Shown here: in pieces, positions 13,083 to 24,400 of the stretch
Layout: each line of letters begins with the position of its first letter
How positions within the stretch are numbered: the stretch's first letter is position 1
Origin: Corylus avellana
Lineage: Eukaryota; Streptophyta; Magnoliopsida; Fagales; Betulaceae
Length of the DNA stretch: 64,000 nucleotides
Reading direction: 5' to 3'
Assembly (NCBI RefSeq): GCF_901000735.1
Contig: NC_081544.1
Location: 21,815,900-21,879,899 of the forward strand
Notes under the pieces: generated by a model
What the model was told of the DNA's origin: nothing
Database searches by the model: none
The model's input: only the letters and a program-made list of their open reading frames with translations
Program-made: the position numbers and the translations under genes

Positions 13083-13723
13083 ACTGTATTAAATAAAGAA
13101 GAAAGCCTAAACACACAAAGAGTGTAACAAAGCTACTTCTACAGAATTACAATCTAAAAGTTTAAAATATCTAAAAATTAAAAAAAGACATGGAATGTAC
13201 ACCGTCCAAAGCAGTCACACATTGATCTCGAAAATAAAGACTTAAATAGCATGCTGATGAAGGTCAACAGCATTAGAAATCCTACAATTCCTCTCTCCAA
13301 ATTGAATACATTATACACAAATGGCTGAATCTCTCTTACCACCGATCAGCAAAATACATTTCTTGGCCTTCTGCATGTTATTTGCTAAGGATGTTGCCAT
13401 TAACGACCTTCTGCAGAGGCCAGCTGACATAATAAATCGGAAAAGACCTTCTGCCGTTTGGTTTCCATACACAGCAATTGAGCGCCTATGCTGCCAGCTT
13501 GAGGAATTCATCAGTTGTGGCCGCATGGTAGACCATTGTGAGAAGCTCAGAAAGCTTCTACATGGAGCTTTGCAGAAGCATCTTCAGCTGGTATGCTCAA
13601 TATAACAGTTTTGTGTTGGATCAACACTGCTGCTGTGTCTGCATTGCCTTCTCACGTTTTTTTTTTTTTTTTTTTTTACAGCTAAGGGTGGATTCAGATG
13701 ATGCACCTTCTGCTGTGCATTAA
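2282..13723 (+). CDS. NUP160: Nuclear pore scaffold protein NUP160, C-terminal half (15 exons)
   Basis: C-terminal half of NUP160 (SAR1 in Arabidopsis), an alpha-helical member of the NUP107-160 Y-complex, the nuclear pore scaffold that is needed for mRNA export. Exons: 2282-2444, 3425-3699, 3802-3989, 5076-5152, 5289-5635, 7015-7083, 7177-7492, 7691-7816, 8240-8348, 8448-8519, 8675-8810, 9745-9852, 12135-12275, 13417-13590, 13682-13723. All junctions are GT-AG and keep phase, giving 780 residues and a TAA stop. Recognisable stretches are [71 protein letters not shown] and the C-terminal LRVDSDDAP. Plant NUP160 is about 1500 aa, so roughly half is upstream of the window. No frameshift or stop is seen. 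The donor at 8811 (GTTCGT) is weak, but the next exon only reads correctly from it. The 2.3-kb intron 9853-12134 carries two LINE fragments. Confidence 0.94.
2612..3200. repeat. Long foldback repeat in a NUP160 intron
   Basis: About 130 bp at the left end (from TTTAAATGGGGAAATACATT, through a stretch with AAGTTGGACC and ATAAAGTGGCAATC) recurs inverted at the right end (GATTGCCACCTTTTAAAC, GGTCCAACTT, GGGTTTAAATG). The middle contains GGGGGTGGTG and TAGCCACCCAC words that recur near 47655-47815. It is probably a non-autonomous DNA transposon. No clear target-site duplication was identified. Confidence 0.65.
5930..6108. mobile_element. Mutator-like MITE (GAGTAAT family), 179 bp, 9-bp TSD
   Basis: It begins GAGTAATGCTAGAAGTTACT and ends with the imperfect complement ending ATTACTC. 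The flanks AAACGCCTC (5921-5929) and AAACACCTC (6109-6117) form a 9-bp target-site duplication with one mismatch, which is typical of Mutator-like elements. It lies in a NUP160 intron. Related copies are at 15990-16163, 47270-47451 and 54931-55101. Confidence 0.82.
8159..8188. repeat. (TC)n microsatellite in the pyrimidine tract of an intron
   Basis: About 14 TC units, 50 bases upstream of the acceptor for the NUP160 exon beginning at 8240. Length changes could alter the distance to that acceptor. Confidence 0.9.
10085..10550 (-). mobile_element. 5'-truncated L1-type LINE, 3' end only
   Basis: On the minus strand this reads from the zf-RVT region ([20 protein letters not shown], then a segment like RTLEELKS) through the end of ORF2 into a tail carrying GCGC-rich words, GATATATACAAC and TTACTTATC, followed by poly-A (the T run at 10085-10096 on +). 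It is the same lineage as the LINE at about 30280-32333. Frames are broken. The 5' break is near 10550 and I found no clean target-site duplication. Confidence 0.82.
10747..11547 (-). mobile_element. 5'-truncated L1-type LINE with 15-bp TSD
   Basis: The 801-bp fragment is flanked by the direct repeat ACTCCGAAAGTTTTT at 10732-10746 and 11548-11562. An open minus-strand frame from 11489 to 10827 (about 220 codons) covers the C-terminal zinc-binding reverse-transcriptase region, including [44 protein letters not shown] and HLFLHC. The 3' tail ends in TTACTTATA plus poly-A. It is close in sequence to the LINE at 39278-40647 and has an undamaged frame, so it appears young. It cannot move alone because EN and RT are missing. 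Confidence 0.88.
13041..13076. repeat. (TA)n microsatellite
   Basis: About 18 TA units in the last long intron of NUP160. Confidence 0.9.
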
Positions 13724-14320
13724 AAATTGCAGCAAATATTGGGAACTTGCTGGACACTCAAAATTGGGCGTTAGTGGTGCAAACAATAGGTGCTGATACT
13801 TGATGCCTAGTAAAAGACCAGCCTTATTGTTGAGTGCATGAATTTGCTCCAGTTTCCTTATAGAGGGTTAATGATGAGGCGGATTTATACATTATTCTTA
13901 TTCTTTTCCCAGTTGGGCCTCGGTTTGCAGAATCAGTAGAAAAGGTCTGATGTGTGAATATTGTAGAATTGTTGAAGGCATGGCTACCCCTTATGTTGGT
14001 GATATACACTACAATTAGAGAACATCTACTTATGGGTGCATACATTTTGATTGCACCCCTGGCTATCCTCAAGATTGGAAATAGGAAAGGTGGCTATGAA
14101 ATACCAAAAACATTGTCTATTTGTGTTGAAGTTCGGGAGCAGTTTGGGAGACTGGAGAGTTCATCATGCTGGATGCTTGGCAGCCTTCTATTTTTTCTTT
14201 TCTTTTTTCATTTTTGTTTGTCTTTTTGTATATAAAGAAGATTATGAATTGCTGATGCCCACTCAAAGTGGGTTTTAGTTTACTCTCGACTGTGTACAAT
14301 TTATTCATTAAATTTTTTTT
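13724..14320 (+). other. NUP160: NUP160 3' untranslated region (extent inferred)
   Basis: Sequence after the TAA at 13721-13723. Base composition stays gene-like to about 14300, where long T/A runs begin. I see no perfect AATAAA, so the cleavage site is not placed. Confidence 0.45.
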
Positions 14321-14987
14321 ATTTATTTTTCACACATTTATGACTTTTTTGTTAAGTTGGATAGTCTTTAGTTTATGGAACTCTTTTAGTTTCTTAATTG
14401 AGAGCCTGCTACGAAATGTGATTGGCAACTTGGAATGACTCAGTTTCCAGTTTACCTTTTATACAAAGTTTATTTAGTGGGTAAATTTGAACATGTTTTT
14501 AGACGATAATAGTTTTGATCTTCGAGATATTAATTTGAGCATAGCCCTAAAAACTTATTATGACTATGTACAACCTCACCAAAAGTACAATACAATTTAT
14601 TCATTATATGTATTTACTTTACCCATATATAAAACAAATTTTTCTTAAGCTTGAGTTTTCTTGGTAAAAGTTGGATATCTTTAGTCTTTAAACTGAAATT
14701 TATAAGATGATAAATTTAAAATTTATAGATTTATAAACAGTTTCTATCTATAAGTAATCTCATAAATCCTTGTGGAAATAGGTGAGGTTCAACGTTAACA
14801 AACCTATCATAGTTTTTTCTTTTCAGAAAGTACTAAAGTTTTGGGTTAATTTTTCTTTAGATGAATTAAAAGCAATTGTTTCCCTCGCAAAGCAGTTCCT
14901 TCATTTCAAATGAAATGAATAATATCTATTTTATGGTCATGATTTAAAATTTGTATATGTAACAATGTTAGATGCATTGTTAGATGT

Positions 14988-15096
14988 CCTTAAGTAGTAG
15001 CTCAATCGGCTGTGAACCACACCTCATAAAGCGGATGTCACTAATTTGAATCCCTCCTCCTCTTTCGTTTGTGTGAACATGTCAAAAAAAAAAAAA
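14988..15096 (+). mobile_element. tRNA-derived SINE, about 108 bp, copy 1
   Basis: It has a box-A-like AGTAGCTCAATCGGCTG, a box-B-like TTTGAATCC, a pyrimidine-rich stretch, ACATGTCAAA and a poly-A end. It is flanked by CATTGTTAGATGT (14975-14987) and CATTGTTAAATGT (15097-15109), a 13-bp duplication with one mismatch. The same unit occurs at 34288-34392 (minus) and about 62891-62998 (plus). Confidence 0.78.
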
Positions 15097-15989
15097 ACAT
15101 TGTTAAATGTACAAATTTAAAATTTAAAATTTGTACATTTACTGTTAAATGCATTAATTTTAAATTTTAACTATAAAATAACCAAAAATGATCTTTATTT
15201 ACATCAGAATTTAGATAGCTTATAACTAAACCGGCCTAAGCTACCTTCTAAAATGAAGTATACATCTTATTATCCAACGCATTCTCGAACTATAAAACAC
15301 AAACATCTTAATTATATATAAGAAAAATGTGGTCATATTTTAAAAACTTTTGATTTATTAAATTCCCCCTCCGAGCCAAAATGTTTTACTTAAGGGGACC
15401 AAATCAAGTTCAAAGATTAACTTGTTAGGCATTTTAACTTTGAACATTACTTGCTTAGTTTGTCAAAATTTGGTAATGCACACCTAATTTAACTAAAATT
15501 TGGTAATGCTCTTATTGGGGGGTCATATATATATATTGTTTTTCAATTAGGGAGCCAGCTCTATATATTTTTCAATTATTGGAAGGGGCTGTGCATGGGC
15601 TTCTCATAGTTTTTGAGGGGGGCCAACGGGCAATGATCCCTGCCAGCTCCCCCTTATCCGTCACTGCCCCCACCAAACGGATCAAACACACACATACATA
15701 CAAAAAATTTCGAACATTTTGTACATTACATCCTTAACATATTTCCAAGTATAGTATTCGCCCGTCTAGATATTCAAACAAAGAATTTTACTTGGATCTA
15801 AATCTAGACATGTTATGAACTCATTTCATACAAGAGTAATGTTATATATTACATTTTTATTTTATAATTGTCTTATAATGCTGATGTAGCATTATAATTG
15901 CTGGTTAACGATTATTCAAACTCATAATCACACCACATAACTATTTTTTAGAAATTGACCTTTTGGGCCTTCTTTTAGCCTCTTTTTAG

Positions 15990-16163
15990 GAAGTAATGCT
16001 ACAAGTCCTTATTGTGTCACTCTTGTGTCCCTCCAATAATGATGTGTATTTTAAAATCACCATTGTGTATGTAATTTATCATTATTGGATTGATCAAATA
16101 GTAATTTTAAAAGCTATCCCATTTTTGAAATGATACAAAAAAAAAAAAAAAATAGAATTACTC
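15990..16163. mobile_element. GAGTAAT-family MITE, degenerate
   Basis: It starts GAAGTAATGCTACAAGTCCT and ends ATTACTC, with inverted ends like those at 5930-6108. A poly-A run has expanded near the right end. The flanks show TTTTTAG on both sides but offset by one base, so the target-site duplication is uncertain. Confidence 0.65.
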
Positions 16164-16879
16164 ATTTTTAGTGCCTATTTTACATGATTTTGGGCATTTT
16201 AAAAATAATTAGGAGCCTTCAAAATATAACAAAGCTCAATAATAATAATAATAATAATAATAAAGGTTTCAAGAAATAAATTATTTTAATGAATTAAGAT
16301 CAATTTTATTAAACTCAAAACGAAAACCCTATATTAAACGTACTAAAACGACGCATTTTGTATGTTGTTATTATATATATAATAAAAGCAGTTACGCTAT
16401 TATTAGGTGGTTAATAACTGTTTGCTTCTTTTCCTTTAAAAAGGTAAAAAAAGAAAAAAAAAAAAAACTATTTGCTTGTACACTCTTGGCAGCTGGGATG
16501 TCGCCTGGTACTAGCTAGAGAAAGTACCATGTTTGAGGTGTGATGTGACGTGGTATTCACTAGAGGATAGGAGTTTGAAGAAAGGAATAGTGAACAAAAA
16601 TAATGTTTTATACCTAAACAAATTTTAATCACTTTATAGAAAACAAGGCAAATGGTTAAAAAATAAATAAAAAAAATTAGGAGGTGGTCGAACCAATCCA
16701 AGAGCCGCTCCCTATATTTTTTTGTTTTAAATTAGTTTTAAAAGAATTTTTATTTTATTTTATTAAGGGCAATTTCATTATTATAGAGGATGTTGACAAT
16801 TTTTTTTTTTTTTGTTTGAGAGAGTAAATCAACCTTTCACTTTTTTTTTTTTTTTTTCCTTTAAATTGTTTTTCTTTTA

Positions 16880-17040
16880 GAGCAACAAGAATTGGGGCTC
16901 CCACAGTGCCACGTCACTCGCCCACCCTGTGGTCTTTGCACTCTGCAGTTGCTAAAGAACCACCTCGTCCCTGTTACTTTTTTTCCTTTGTCCTGCTGCT
17001 CAGCTCCATTCTCGAACAGTTTCTCAACTGCCTCCGACGG
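16880..17040 (+). promoter_or_regulatory. DET1: Probable DET1 5' non-coding exon 1
   Basis: A GC-richer island ends in CTCCGACGG followed by a strong donor GTAAGG at 17041. It is the best candidate for the first untranslated exon of DET1. The start is arbitrary because no transcription start can be read from sequence. A (CT)n run at 17049-17094 follows directly inside the intron. Confidence 0.5.
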
Positions 17041-17048
17041 GTAAGGAG

Positions 17049-17091
<43 letters not shown>

Positions 17092-17094
17092 GCA
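17049..17094. repeat. (CT)n microsatellite beside the DET1 leader exon
   Basis: About 20 CT units interrupted once (TTTCTC), starting 8 bases after the GTAAGG donor. Confidence 0.9.
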
Positions 17095-17708
17095 CAATAA
17101 CTCTTATGCTGCCTTGTCATGGCCGGTCGGTCGGCCGAGGATTAGACCGTAGACCCTTTTGTCATTTTATGACATATATATATATATATATATGCATGAA
17201 AGGCAATGTCATTATGTTGGAACTCTTCATGCATGTAACACTTTTCTTTCATTTTCCTTTGCTCTATCAGTACCGTTTGGTATCCATATTGGGTTTTTAC
17301 TCATTTGTTTTTTTGTATAACAATACGAATTTGTTGCGATTCTTGGAGCTACTTGAAATTTGAGAATAGAAAATGAAAAAGTAAGATAATTTTGAAAGCA
17401 AGAATAGGTATGCTGGAGAGATCAGCTCTCTTTCTTGACAGATTTCAATGTTTGTAATTCTATTCTATACCCTCATTAAAAAAAATGGAAAATAAAAAAA
17501 AAACTGGGTTTTTGGTCCCGTTGCACTTCTGGGTTAAGCTTTTGTGGCCTCCCTTTTTTTTTAATGTAAATCCTGATATATTTGTCTTTTTTTCTTTTTT
17601 TTTTGTTGTTGTAAATTGTGTGTGTTTTTTTTTAATGGGGTTAGTAGTTAATTGCACTGGACTGCTATTGAATTCCCTTGCTTTACATGTTTATTTATTT
17701 TGATCCAG

Positions 17709-17769
17709 ATGGCAGCAACAATCAAGAAGTTCTCTTATGCACTGAAGAAAAAGCAAAGTCAAACACGTG
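17709..17769 (+). promoter_or_regulatory. DET1: Possible second DET1 leader exon carrying an upstream ORF
   Basis: A 61-base segment between an acceptor (TTGATCCAG) and a donor (GTATGT at 17770) begins exactly with ATG and reads MAATIKKFSYALKKKQ. If spliced to the exon starting at 18427, the frame runs 30 codons and stops with TAG at 18456-18458, two bases before the DET1 ATG at 18461. The exon is inferred from splice signals only. Transcripts could instead join 17040 directly to 18427. Confidence 0.4.
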
Positions 17770-18083
17770 GTATGTCTAAATATAAATGGAACCATCGTTT
17801 GGCTGATTGTCAGGCTCTACTGCTGTCAGTCTAGTTTTTGTAGGAATTGGATTCCTACAAATTACTTACAAATTTTTTTATAATATTTATAGTATATACC
17901 GTTAAGTGGCTTAAAATAGTTTTTGTGTTTAGTTCAAGAATTGGACCACCTACGATATTTCTTTCATGCTATGGATCAACTGAATGTTGGTTTCCTGATT
18001 CATATTATGCTGCATCCTGCTATCATATCATATTTGACAAAATCCATTTGAATCATTGCTCTTCTCTAATGAAATAATTAGAC

Positions 18084-18401
18084 TGCAAAATCGAGTTCAA
18101 TCCTTAAAAAGAAAATACATGTATACAGTAGGTCTTGGTTATCCATAGCTACTTTTCAAATGATGCTTCATATAGATGGTTAACTTATATGCAAAATCGA
18201 GTTCAATCCTTAAAAAGGAAATACATGTATGCAGTAGGTCTTGGTTATCCATAGCTACTTTTCAAATGATGCTTCATATAGATCGTTAACTTATATGCAA
18301 AATCGAGTTCAATCCTTAAAAAGGAAATACATGTATGCAGTAGGTCTTGGTTATCCATAGCTACTTTTCAAATGATGCTTCATATTGATGGTTAACTTAT
18401 A
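18084..18401. repeat. 106-bp tandem triplication upstream of the DET1 start exon
   Basis: Three consecutive 106-bp units start at 18084, 18190 and 18296, each beginning TGCAAAATCGAGTTCAATCC. They differ by only a few substitutions (for example GTATACAG versus GTATGCAG), so the expansion is recent. The array ends 25 bases before the exon that begins at 18427 and sits in the 5' UTR intron. Confidence 0.95.
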
Positions 18402-18460
18402 TCCACTTTCATATCCTCGTTTCCAGGGGGGATATCAATTGAATTTGTGCATCTGTAGTA

Positions 18461-21400
18461 ATGTTTAGAAGCAACAACATCGTTGCAAGGGTATTTCAGC
18501 GCCAAATCTACACTCCTGCTCCTGGAACTAGTGTATCTTCTTCTTACTCTGGCCATTTGTTATTTTGTATCATTTAATTTTGCCAACTTCTCCTACTTTG
18601 ATCATCTTGGTCCTTAATGTTTTCTTATTATTATTGACTACTTTAAGCCTTTGCTAGTATACATCATGTGTACTATGGTTGTGCCCCCTCTGTGCTTTTC
18701 AATGAAATTATTTATTTATAAAAAAATAATTATTATTGACTAGTTGAAGTCTTTGCTTAATGATTTTTTTTGATAAGTAATGAAAAACTTTATTAAAAAA
18801 GCGTAAGACGCTCCTAGGTACACTGACCGTATACACAGGGGCACTCACAAGCCCAAAGCCCATGAAACATTAAAAGCACCCACAACCCAACCAACTCAAA
18901 ACGCCCGCCAACCCAACACCCACAAGGCATCAAAGCCCAAAGCATGAAGTCTCTTCTTAATGATTGAGCTGCATAATGAAGGATTTAACATTATCTGCTG
19001 TGAACTTGTTGTCTTTTCCTTTAGATGTGTGTTTTCACACTCAGTTTTCCTTGTGTCTCTTTGAATCAAAATGTTTGCTTGTCTTGACATGGTATTTTGG
19101 ATCTTTCGATGTCTTAATAGTTAGTAACCATCAATCCTAAAGGCTTAAACTATTACGAAATGGGCCAACAATGCATGTCAAGCTCTTAGACACAGCAACA
19201 TTGACACTTCTCACATTTATGCCTGCTCAATAACACTGAACTAACTGCATGACTTCCATGTGCAGAATAGATGAAACTAACAAATAGGGTTTTCCAATGC
19301 TTGAACTTAGAACTTCATACACAAAGAAGGCTTGGATACTATCATCTCACCTCCAATTGACCTTTGCTTATATACTTATATAAGAAAAAAAAAACCTATC
19401 ATCTCACCTCCAAGCCTAACAGAATTAGAACCTAGCTGAAGCATTAGACAACATCCATAAACTAGCCCAAGTAATCTAGCCGAAACAAATACAATTTTGC
19501 CTGGCATGTTGAGTCCAAAAACAAACAAACCGAGCTCTAATACCATGTTAAAGCATCCTATCAAAACCTTCAGCTATTAGGAAATGGGCCAACAATATAT
19601 ATCAAGCTCATAGACAACATTTGTTTTTTCTTCTTGAAGAATTCCTCCTCTTTTCTTGTATTTGATGTCTCCTTATCTATTATACATTTATTAACCATAA
19701 TATACAATAATTACAATTGAAGACTAAAATATTAGTGGCCAAGAATTTTTTTTCTTACAATCCTGCATCTCAGGGCAGAAACTTATATGGTTTTATCATA
19801 TTGTAGATTTTAATTTTTAGTAAATAATGAAAAGCTTGCTGTAAAATCATTAAAATTATACTGCTAAAACCCCAAATCATTATGTTTTGCTTGCAGGTTC
19901 ATTGTGCTAGGCGGTTTTATGAGAATTTAGTCCCAAGTTGTACCATATATGATGTTGAGTGCCCAGACCATTTATTCCGCAAATTTACTGATGATGGTCA
20001 ATATCTTATAAGTTTCAGCAGAAATCATCAGGATCTGATTGTTTACAGACCAACATGGCTTTCTTTCTCGTGCAAAGAAGAAGATTGTGATGCTCATGAT
20101 CTCCCTCCAAAATCAAAGAGATTTGAAAGCTTCTTCACACAGTTATATTGTGTATCACTTGCTTCCTGCAATGAGCAAATATGCAAAGACTTCTTCCTTT
20201 ACATGGAGAGTAACCAATATGGAATATTTGCTACTTCTACTGCACCAGTTCCTGAAGCACCTGCAACTGGAGGAGCTATTCAGGGAGTCCCATTTATAGA
20301 AAAGATGACATTCCATCTATTGAGGTATGTGTTCTTGGTTTCTCAAATATATGTTGAAGTTTTGATTCACTTGTGGGGGTTGTGCTATGCCCTAAGTTTT
20401 ATTCTATGTTTTCTGATATAATTAGATTGGGAGATGGAGTCATACTGGATGAGAAGGTCTTCAACAATGACTTTGTTAATCTGACCCATAACGTTGGTGT
20501 CTTCTTGTACGATGATTTATTGGCAATTGTGTCACTTCGCAATCAAGCAATACACATTCTCCAAATTAGGGACTCTGGGAACCTTGTGGATGTACGGGCT
20601 ATTGGGGCATTTTGTCATGAAGATGATGAACTTTTTCTCAATTCAAATGCTCAGGCAAGTGGCATTTATTTTTAAGATTTTGATGTGACTCCACTAAAGT
20701 TCAACTGGCATGTTACAGATTAGCTTTGGCTTCACACTTCAAATATTGGAAAAACATTATCTTTGGTAGGGTAGACAGGGGAAAACCTCTATGTCAGCTT
20801 AGCTGCTTGTGGAATAAAATAGAAAAAAAAAAAATTACTACTTAGGGTTTTGTCTAATAGGATAGACCAACAGAACAAAGTGGTGTGTTATCTTTGAGTA
20901 AAGAAGTAGGAAAAAAAGGTTTTGTTTGCTCAATCTTTATGCCAAAGTTTCTTAACATTGTTGTTAGAGATTGGCAAGGATGCAAAATCGATTGATATAT
21001 TTAAGATAATGATCATGGAATGTCCTTAAATGGTTTATTTTGTTAGCTCTTCATAAAAGATAGTTATCTGTTTGTTGAGAGTTGTCTCAAGTTCTTATTT
21101 TGAAGAAAATACTTATTTCCAGTCTTCTTAATTCCTATTTTGAAGAAAATACTTATTTATAGTCTTCTTAGTGTAATTTCCTCGTCTAATTTGTATTTGG
21201 ACATTTATAGTCTTCTTAGCGTAATTTCCTTGTCTAATTTGTATTTGGACGAGGAGTTTGAAGCCTATAAATAAGTATTGTTTCTAAAGGTTTAGTGGCT
21301 TCGAAGATAAGCTCAAATAGGGTTTTAACCAAGGTGGCAACTCCTATAAAAGTAGTTTTTACTTAATAATAAAAAAAATAAATAAATAAAGGAAGTGGTT

Positions 21401-24400
21401 TTGTTGGCATTTACTAGGGCTGTAATCGAGCCAAGCCAAGTATTGAATGTTCAATCTTGGTTCATTTAATTTTTTTTCGAACGCAAGACAAGCTTGAGCT
21501 TGTTCACGAGCTACTCAATTAACTTATTCATTCTATATATAAAGTAATTCTCTTGATTTTTTTTTTTTTTTTTTTGTAAATTTATACTAATTATTAGTTG
21601 TTTAATATGGTTGCGATTTATTATTTTAGTAATTAGAGAAATTAACTCAAATCTTTTATTTTTTTGATGAGTAAAAAGCGTAAGGCGCTTCTAAGTACAT
21701 TGGCAGTATACAATAGGAAACACCCAACTAAAGCGAGCACAAGAAAGACCCAACAACCTAAACCAAAAAAACCCACCCAAAAAAAATCCCACTAAATACC
21801 AAAGCTCTAAAACCCGAAACCCACAAACACCAATCCCTCAAACCCGAAACATGCACGAAGCATTCAACGCTAAAAAAACATGAGCCTTGCCTTTCCCACA
21901 CCTAGAGGACGCTCTTGTAGTATCATAGTTTATGCAGCATTCTAGGTTTAGTAGCTCCCTTCTACCTGTAGGATTAGAGCAAACACCCTTAATCTCCTGA
22001 ATATGATCTTCAATGGCTATGACCTGTGACAGGGGGGAAATTCTGATCTTTATTTCCCTCACACAAAAGTCCCACCACAGGACAAATATTCTCAATACAA
22101 AATAGAGCCCAATCTGTAGGAGTGACAAAGAGGAAAAGTCTCTAGAGGTTAGGGGAAATCCCCATCCTCCCCATCATCCCTCACAACTAGTGCTAACAAC
22201 AAAACCGGCACTGTCGGATTGAAAACATCTCCCTTATCCATCACTTCCGGCGAGGGCTGAGAATAGACTGGCCTAGGCGAACAACCACAAGCCTCAACAG
22301 AGGAACTTGACCTTAGAAACCCCCTTTGGAGAATACCCCTCACTGAAGAGGTTTTTCGGACAACAATACTCGCGTTCGTCGGGCCGTGGGTAACCTCCGA
22401 TGAGGTTTGGGCCATGATCTTAATAGACGGCGAAGAGTGCGAGCTCAAGTTGAAACCCAAAGGAACAACAGGCGGAGCACTAATCACTGACACTACCTCA
22501 GCGATCAAGCTATCATCCATCTTTGAAAACCGATTGTCCTTCAACTTTCAGTTGTAGCACTTATAGGGTTTAGGTGTAGGTAACAATGGGGATTCCAAAA
22601 AAACTGGTGAAAATTGAGTAGCCTCCGGCGAAATCTAGGCTACTACCAACGAGACTTCCGGCCTTGGAGGGAACAAAAAGGAGCAATTGACTTCAGCTAG
22701 GCACACCAGACCAAATCCAACTAGACAAACATCTTTAGACATGTTTGTCGGAAGCAGAACCACCTCTGGCGAAGCATGTTGAACAAACGATGGGAGCACG
22801 GTAACAACAGACCTTGCTAAAGGAGGCCCTTTTTTTTTTTTTTGATAAGTAATGTAGTATATATCAAAAAAAGCGCAAAGCGCCTCTAAGTACACAATAA
22901 TGTATACAAAGGAACCCAAACAAACACCCAGAAAACCCAGAAAAAAACCAAACAAACCAAACAAAAACCCAGAAAAACCCAATCAAACCAAACACCCATC
23001 CAAAGGGGAATACAAGAGACCCAACCAAACCCCAAGAAAAGCCCTAGTGCATCTCAGGTGGAACCCTAGTGCACCTCAGGGGGAAAAGAAAAAGCATTTT
23101 TCGATCCCAAAAAACCCCGCCGACGCCGGCCCTTCACCGGAGAGATGGAGCAATCCAGATTATTGAGCTCCCTCAACCCCTTAACCTTAGAAGCATAAAC
23201 TTCAACCTTAGGGGCAGAAACTTCAACCTCAGCAAGCAGGTCCTTGTTCTTATGCAGCTGCTTAGCGACTTTTTCCTTCACCCTCCGGGTATAAAACAGT
23301 TGGGACGAGGATATAGAGGAGTAAATGGGAGTACCACTCTCTGTCATGCGAGGAAAAGGACGGCTAAGACTCCTCCCCATCTCAGCCGCCCCATCGAGAA
23401 GGGAAGTAGTCGAGAGTGAAGTGCATCCCTGCGACGAGAACAAGGAGGTAGTAGCAGGGGAAAGAAGACAGCCAACTTGAACCTCCACCGGCGCAGAGGG
23501 AACCAGAACAGGGTCCTTTCCCTTAGAAGACAAAGAATCCTTCAACACCACCGGAGCGGGAGAGACAGCTCTCGGACTCAAGAACCCACGACGAAACAAA
23601 CCTTTCTCCGGAGAAGAAGGACGAACAACCAGCTCCTCCCCCGAAAAAGGAACCTCCTATCCCTGCAAGAGCTCGCCGGAGAGTCCACCTCCCAAGGAAC
23701 AGCGAAGGCCTCCTTGAGAATAGAAANNNNNNNNNNNNNNNNNNNNNNNNNNNNNNNNNNNNNNNNNNNNNNNNNNNNNNNNNNNNNNNNNNNNNNNNNN
23801 NNNNNNNNNNNNNNNNNNNNNNNNNNNNNNNNNNNNNNNNNNNNNNNNNNNNNNNNNNNNNNNNNNNNNNGACCCGTCACCGGCAGACCCAACAATCGCG
23901 CCCAAAACTCGCACCGGAGAGAGAGAGAACACTGCCGGGGAAGACCCATCGCCGGAAGACCTAGCCAACGGCTCCAAACACTCTTCAGAGGCTAGAGGAA
24001 TCCCAGCCGATGCAGACTCCAAAGGTAAAGAGAACGAGTTATGGACTGGATCTGAGAAATCCGGATCCAAGTACTGAACCGGATCCAAATTTTGACCCAA
24101 AACCACTTCAGAGACCGACCCGGAATCACAACCCAAAGCAGAGGTTGATAGGCCCAAAAAACGCACCCTATTACTCCTGCGATTGGGCTTCGAGACAACC
24201 CCTGCACGGATCCGGTCCAACTTACGTTGGATTTGCCCTAGAAGCCTCAACAATCCACTAATACCGATCTTGCCCTTCTTCTTCTTCCTCAGACTCACTG
24301 ACCCAGCCGCCTCCGCCAGAGGAGAAGACAAGCTCTCCAACGCAGAGCAATCCACGGCAGAACGCAACCCCAAACCGTCATACTCCGAATCCCAACAAGA

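Larger units (their letters stand above)
14321..16879. other. NUP160-DET1 intergenic region
   Basis: AT-rich spacer with no gene that I can support. It holds a tRNA-derived SINE (14988-15096), a degenerate GAGTAAT-family MITE (15990-16163), an (AAT)n run at about 16240-16262 and several poly-A/T tracts. The last few hundred bases should contain the DET1 promoter, but I do not recognise a clear TATA box. Confidence 0.6.

Noticed and set aside
13321..13605. Coding exon starting at ATG 13321
   Set aside because: Protein similarity to NUP160 starts exactly at the acceptor 13416/13417; the upstream part is treated as intron and reported only as a low-interest finding.
18084..18401. CRISPR-like or satellite array
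   Set aside because: Only three head-to-tail units without spacers, in a plant gene; a simple local tandem expansion.
22900..23166. Proline/lysine-rich plus-strand frame
   Set aside because: It is the reverse of the 3' UTR of the ORF1-only element, which contains CCAGAAAACCC repeats.
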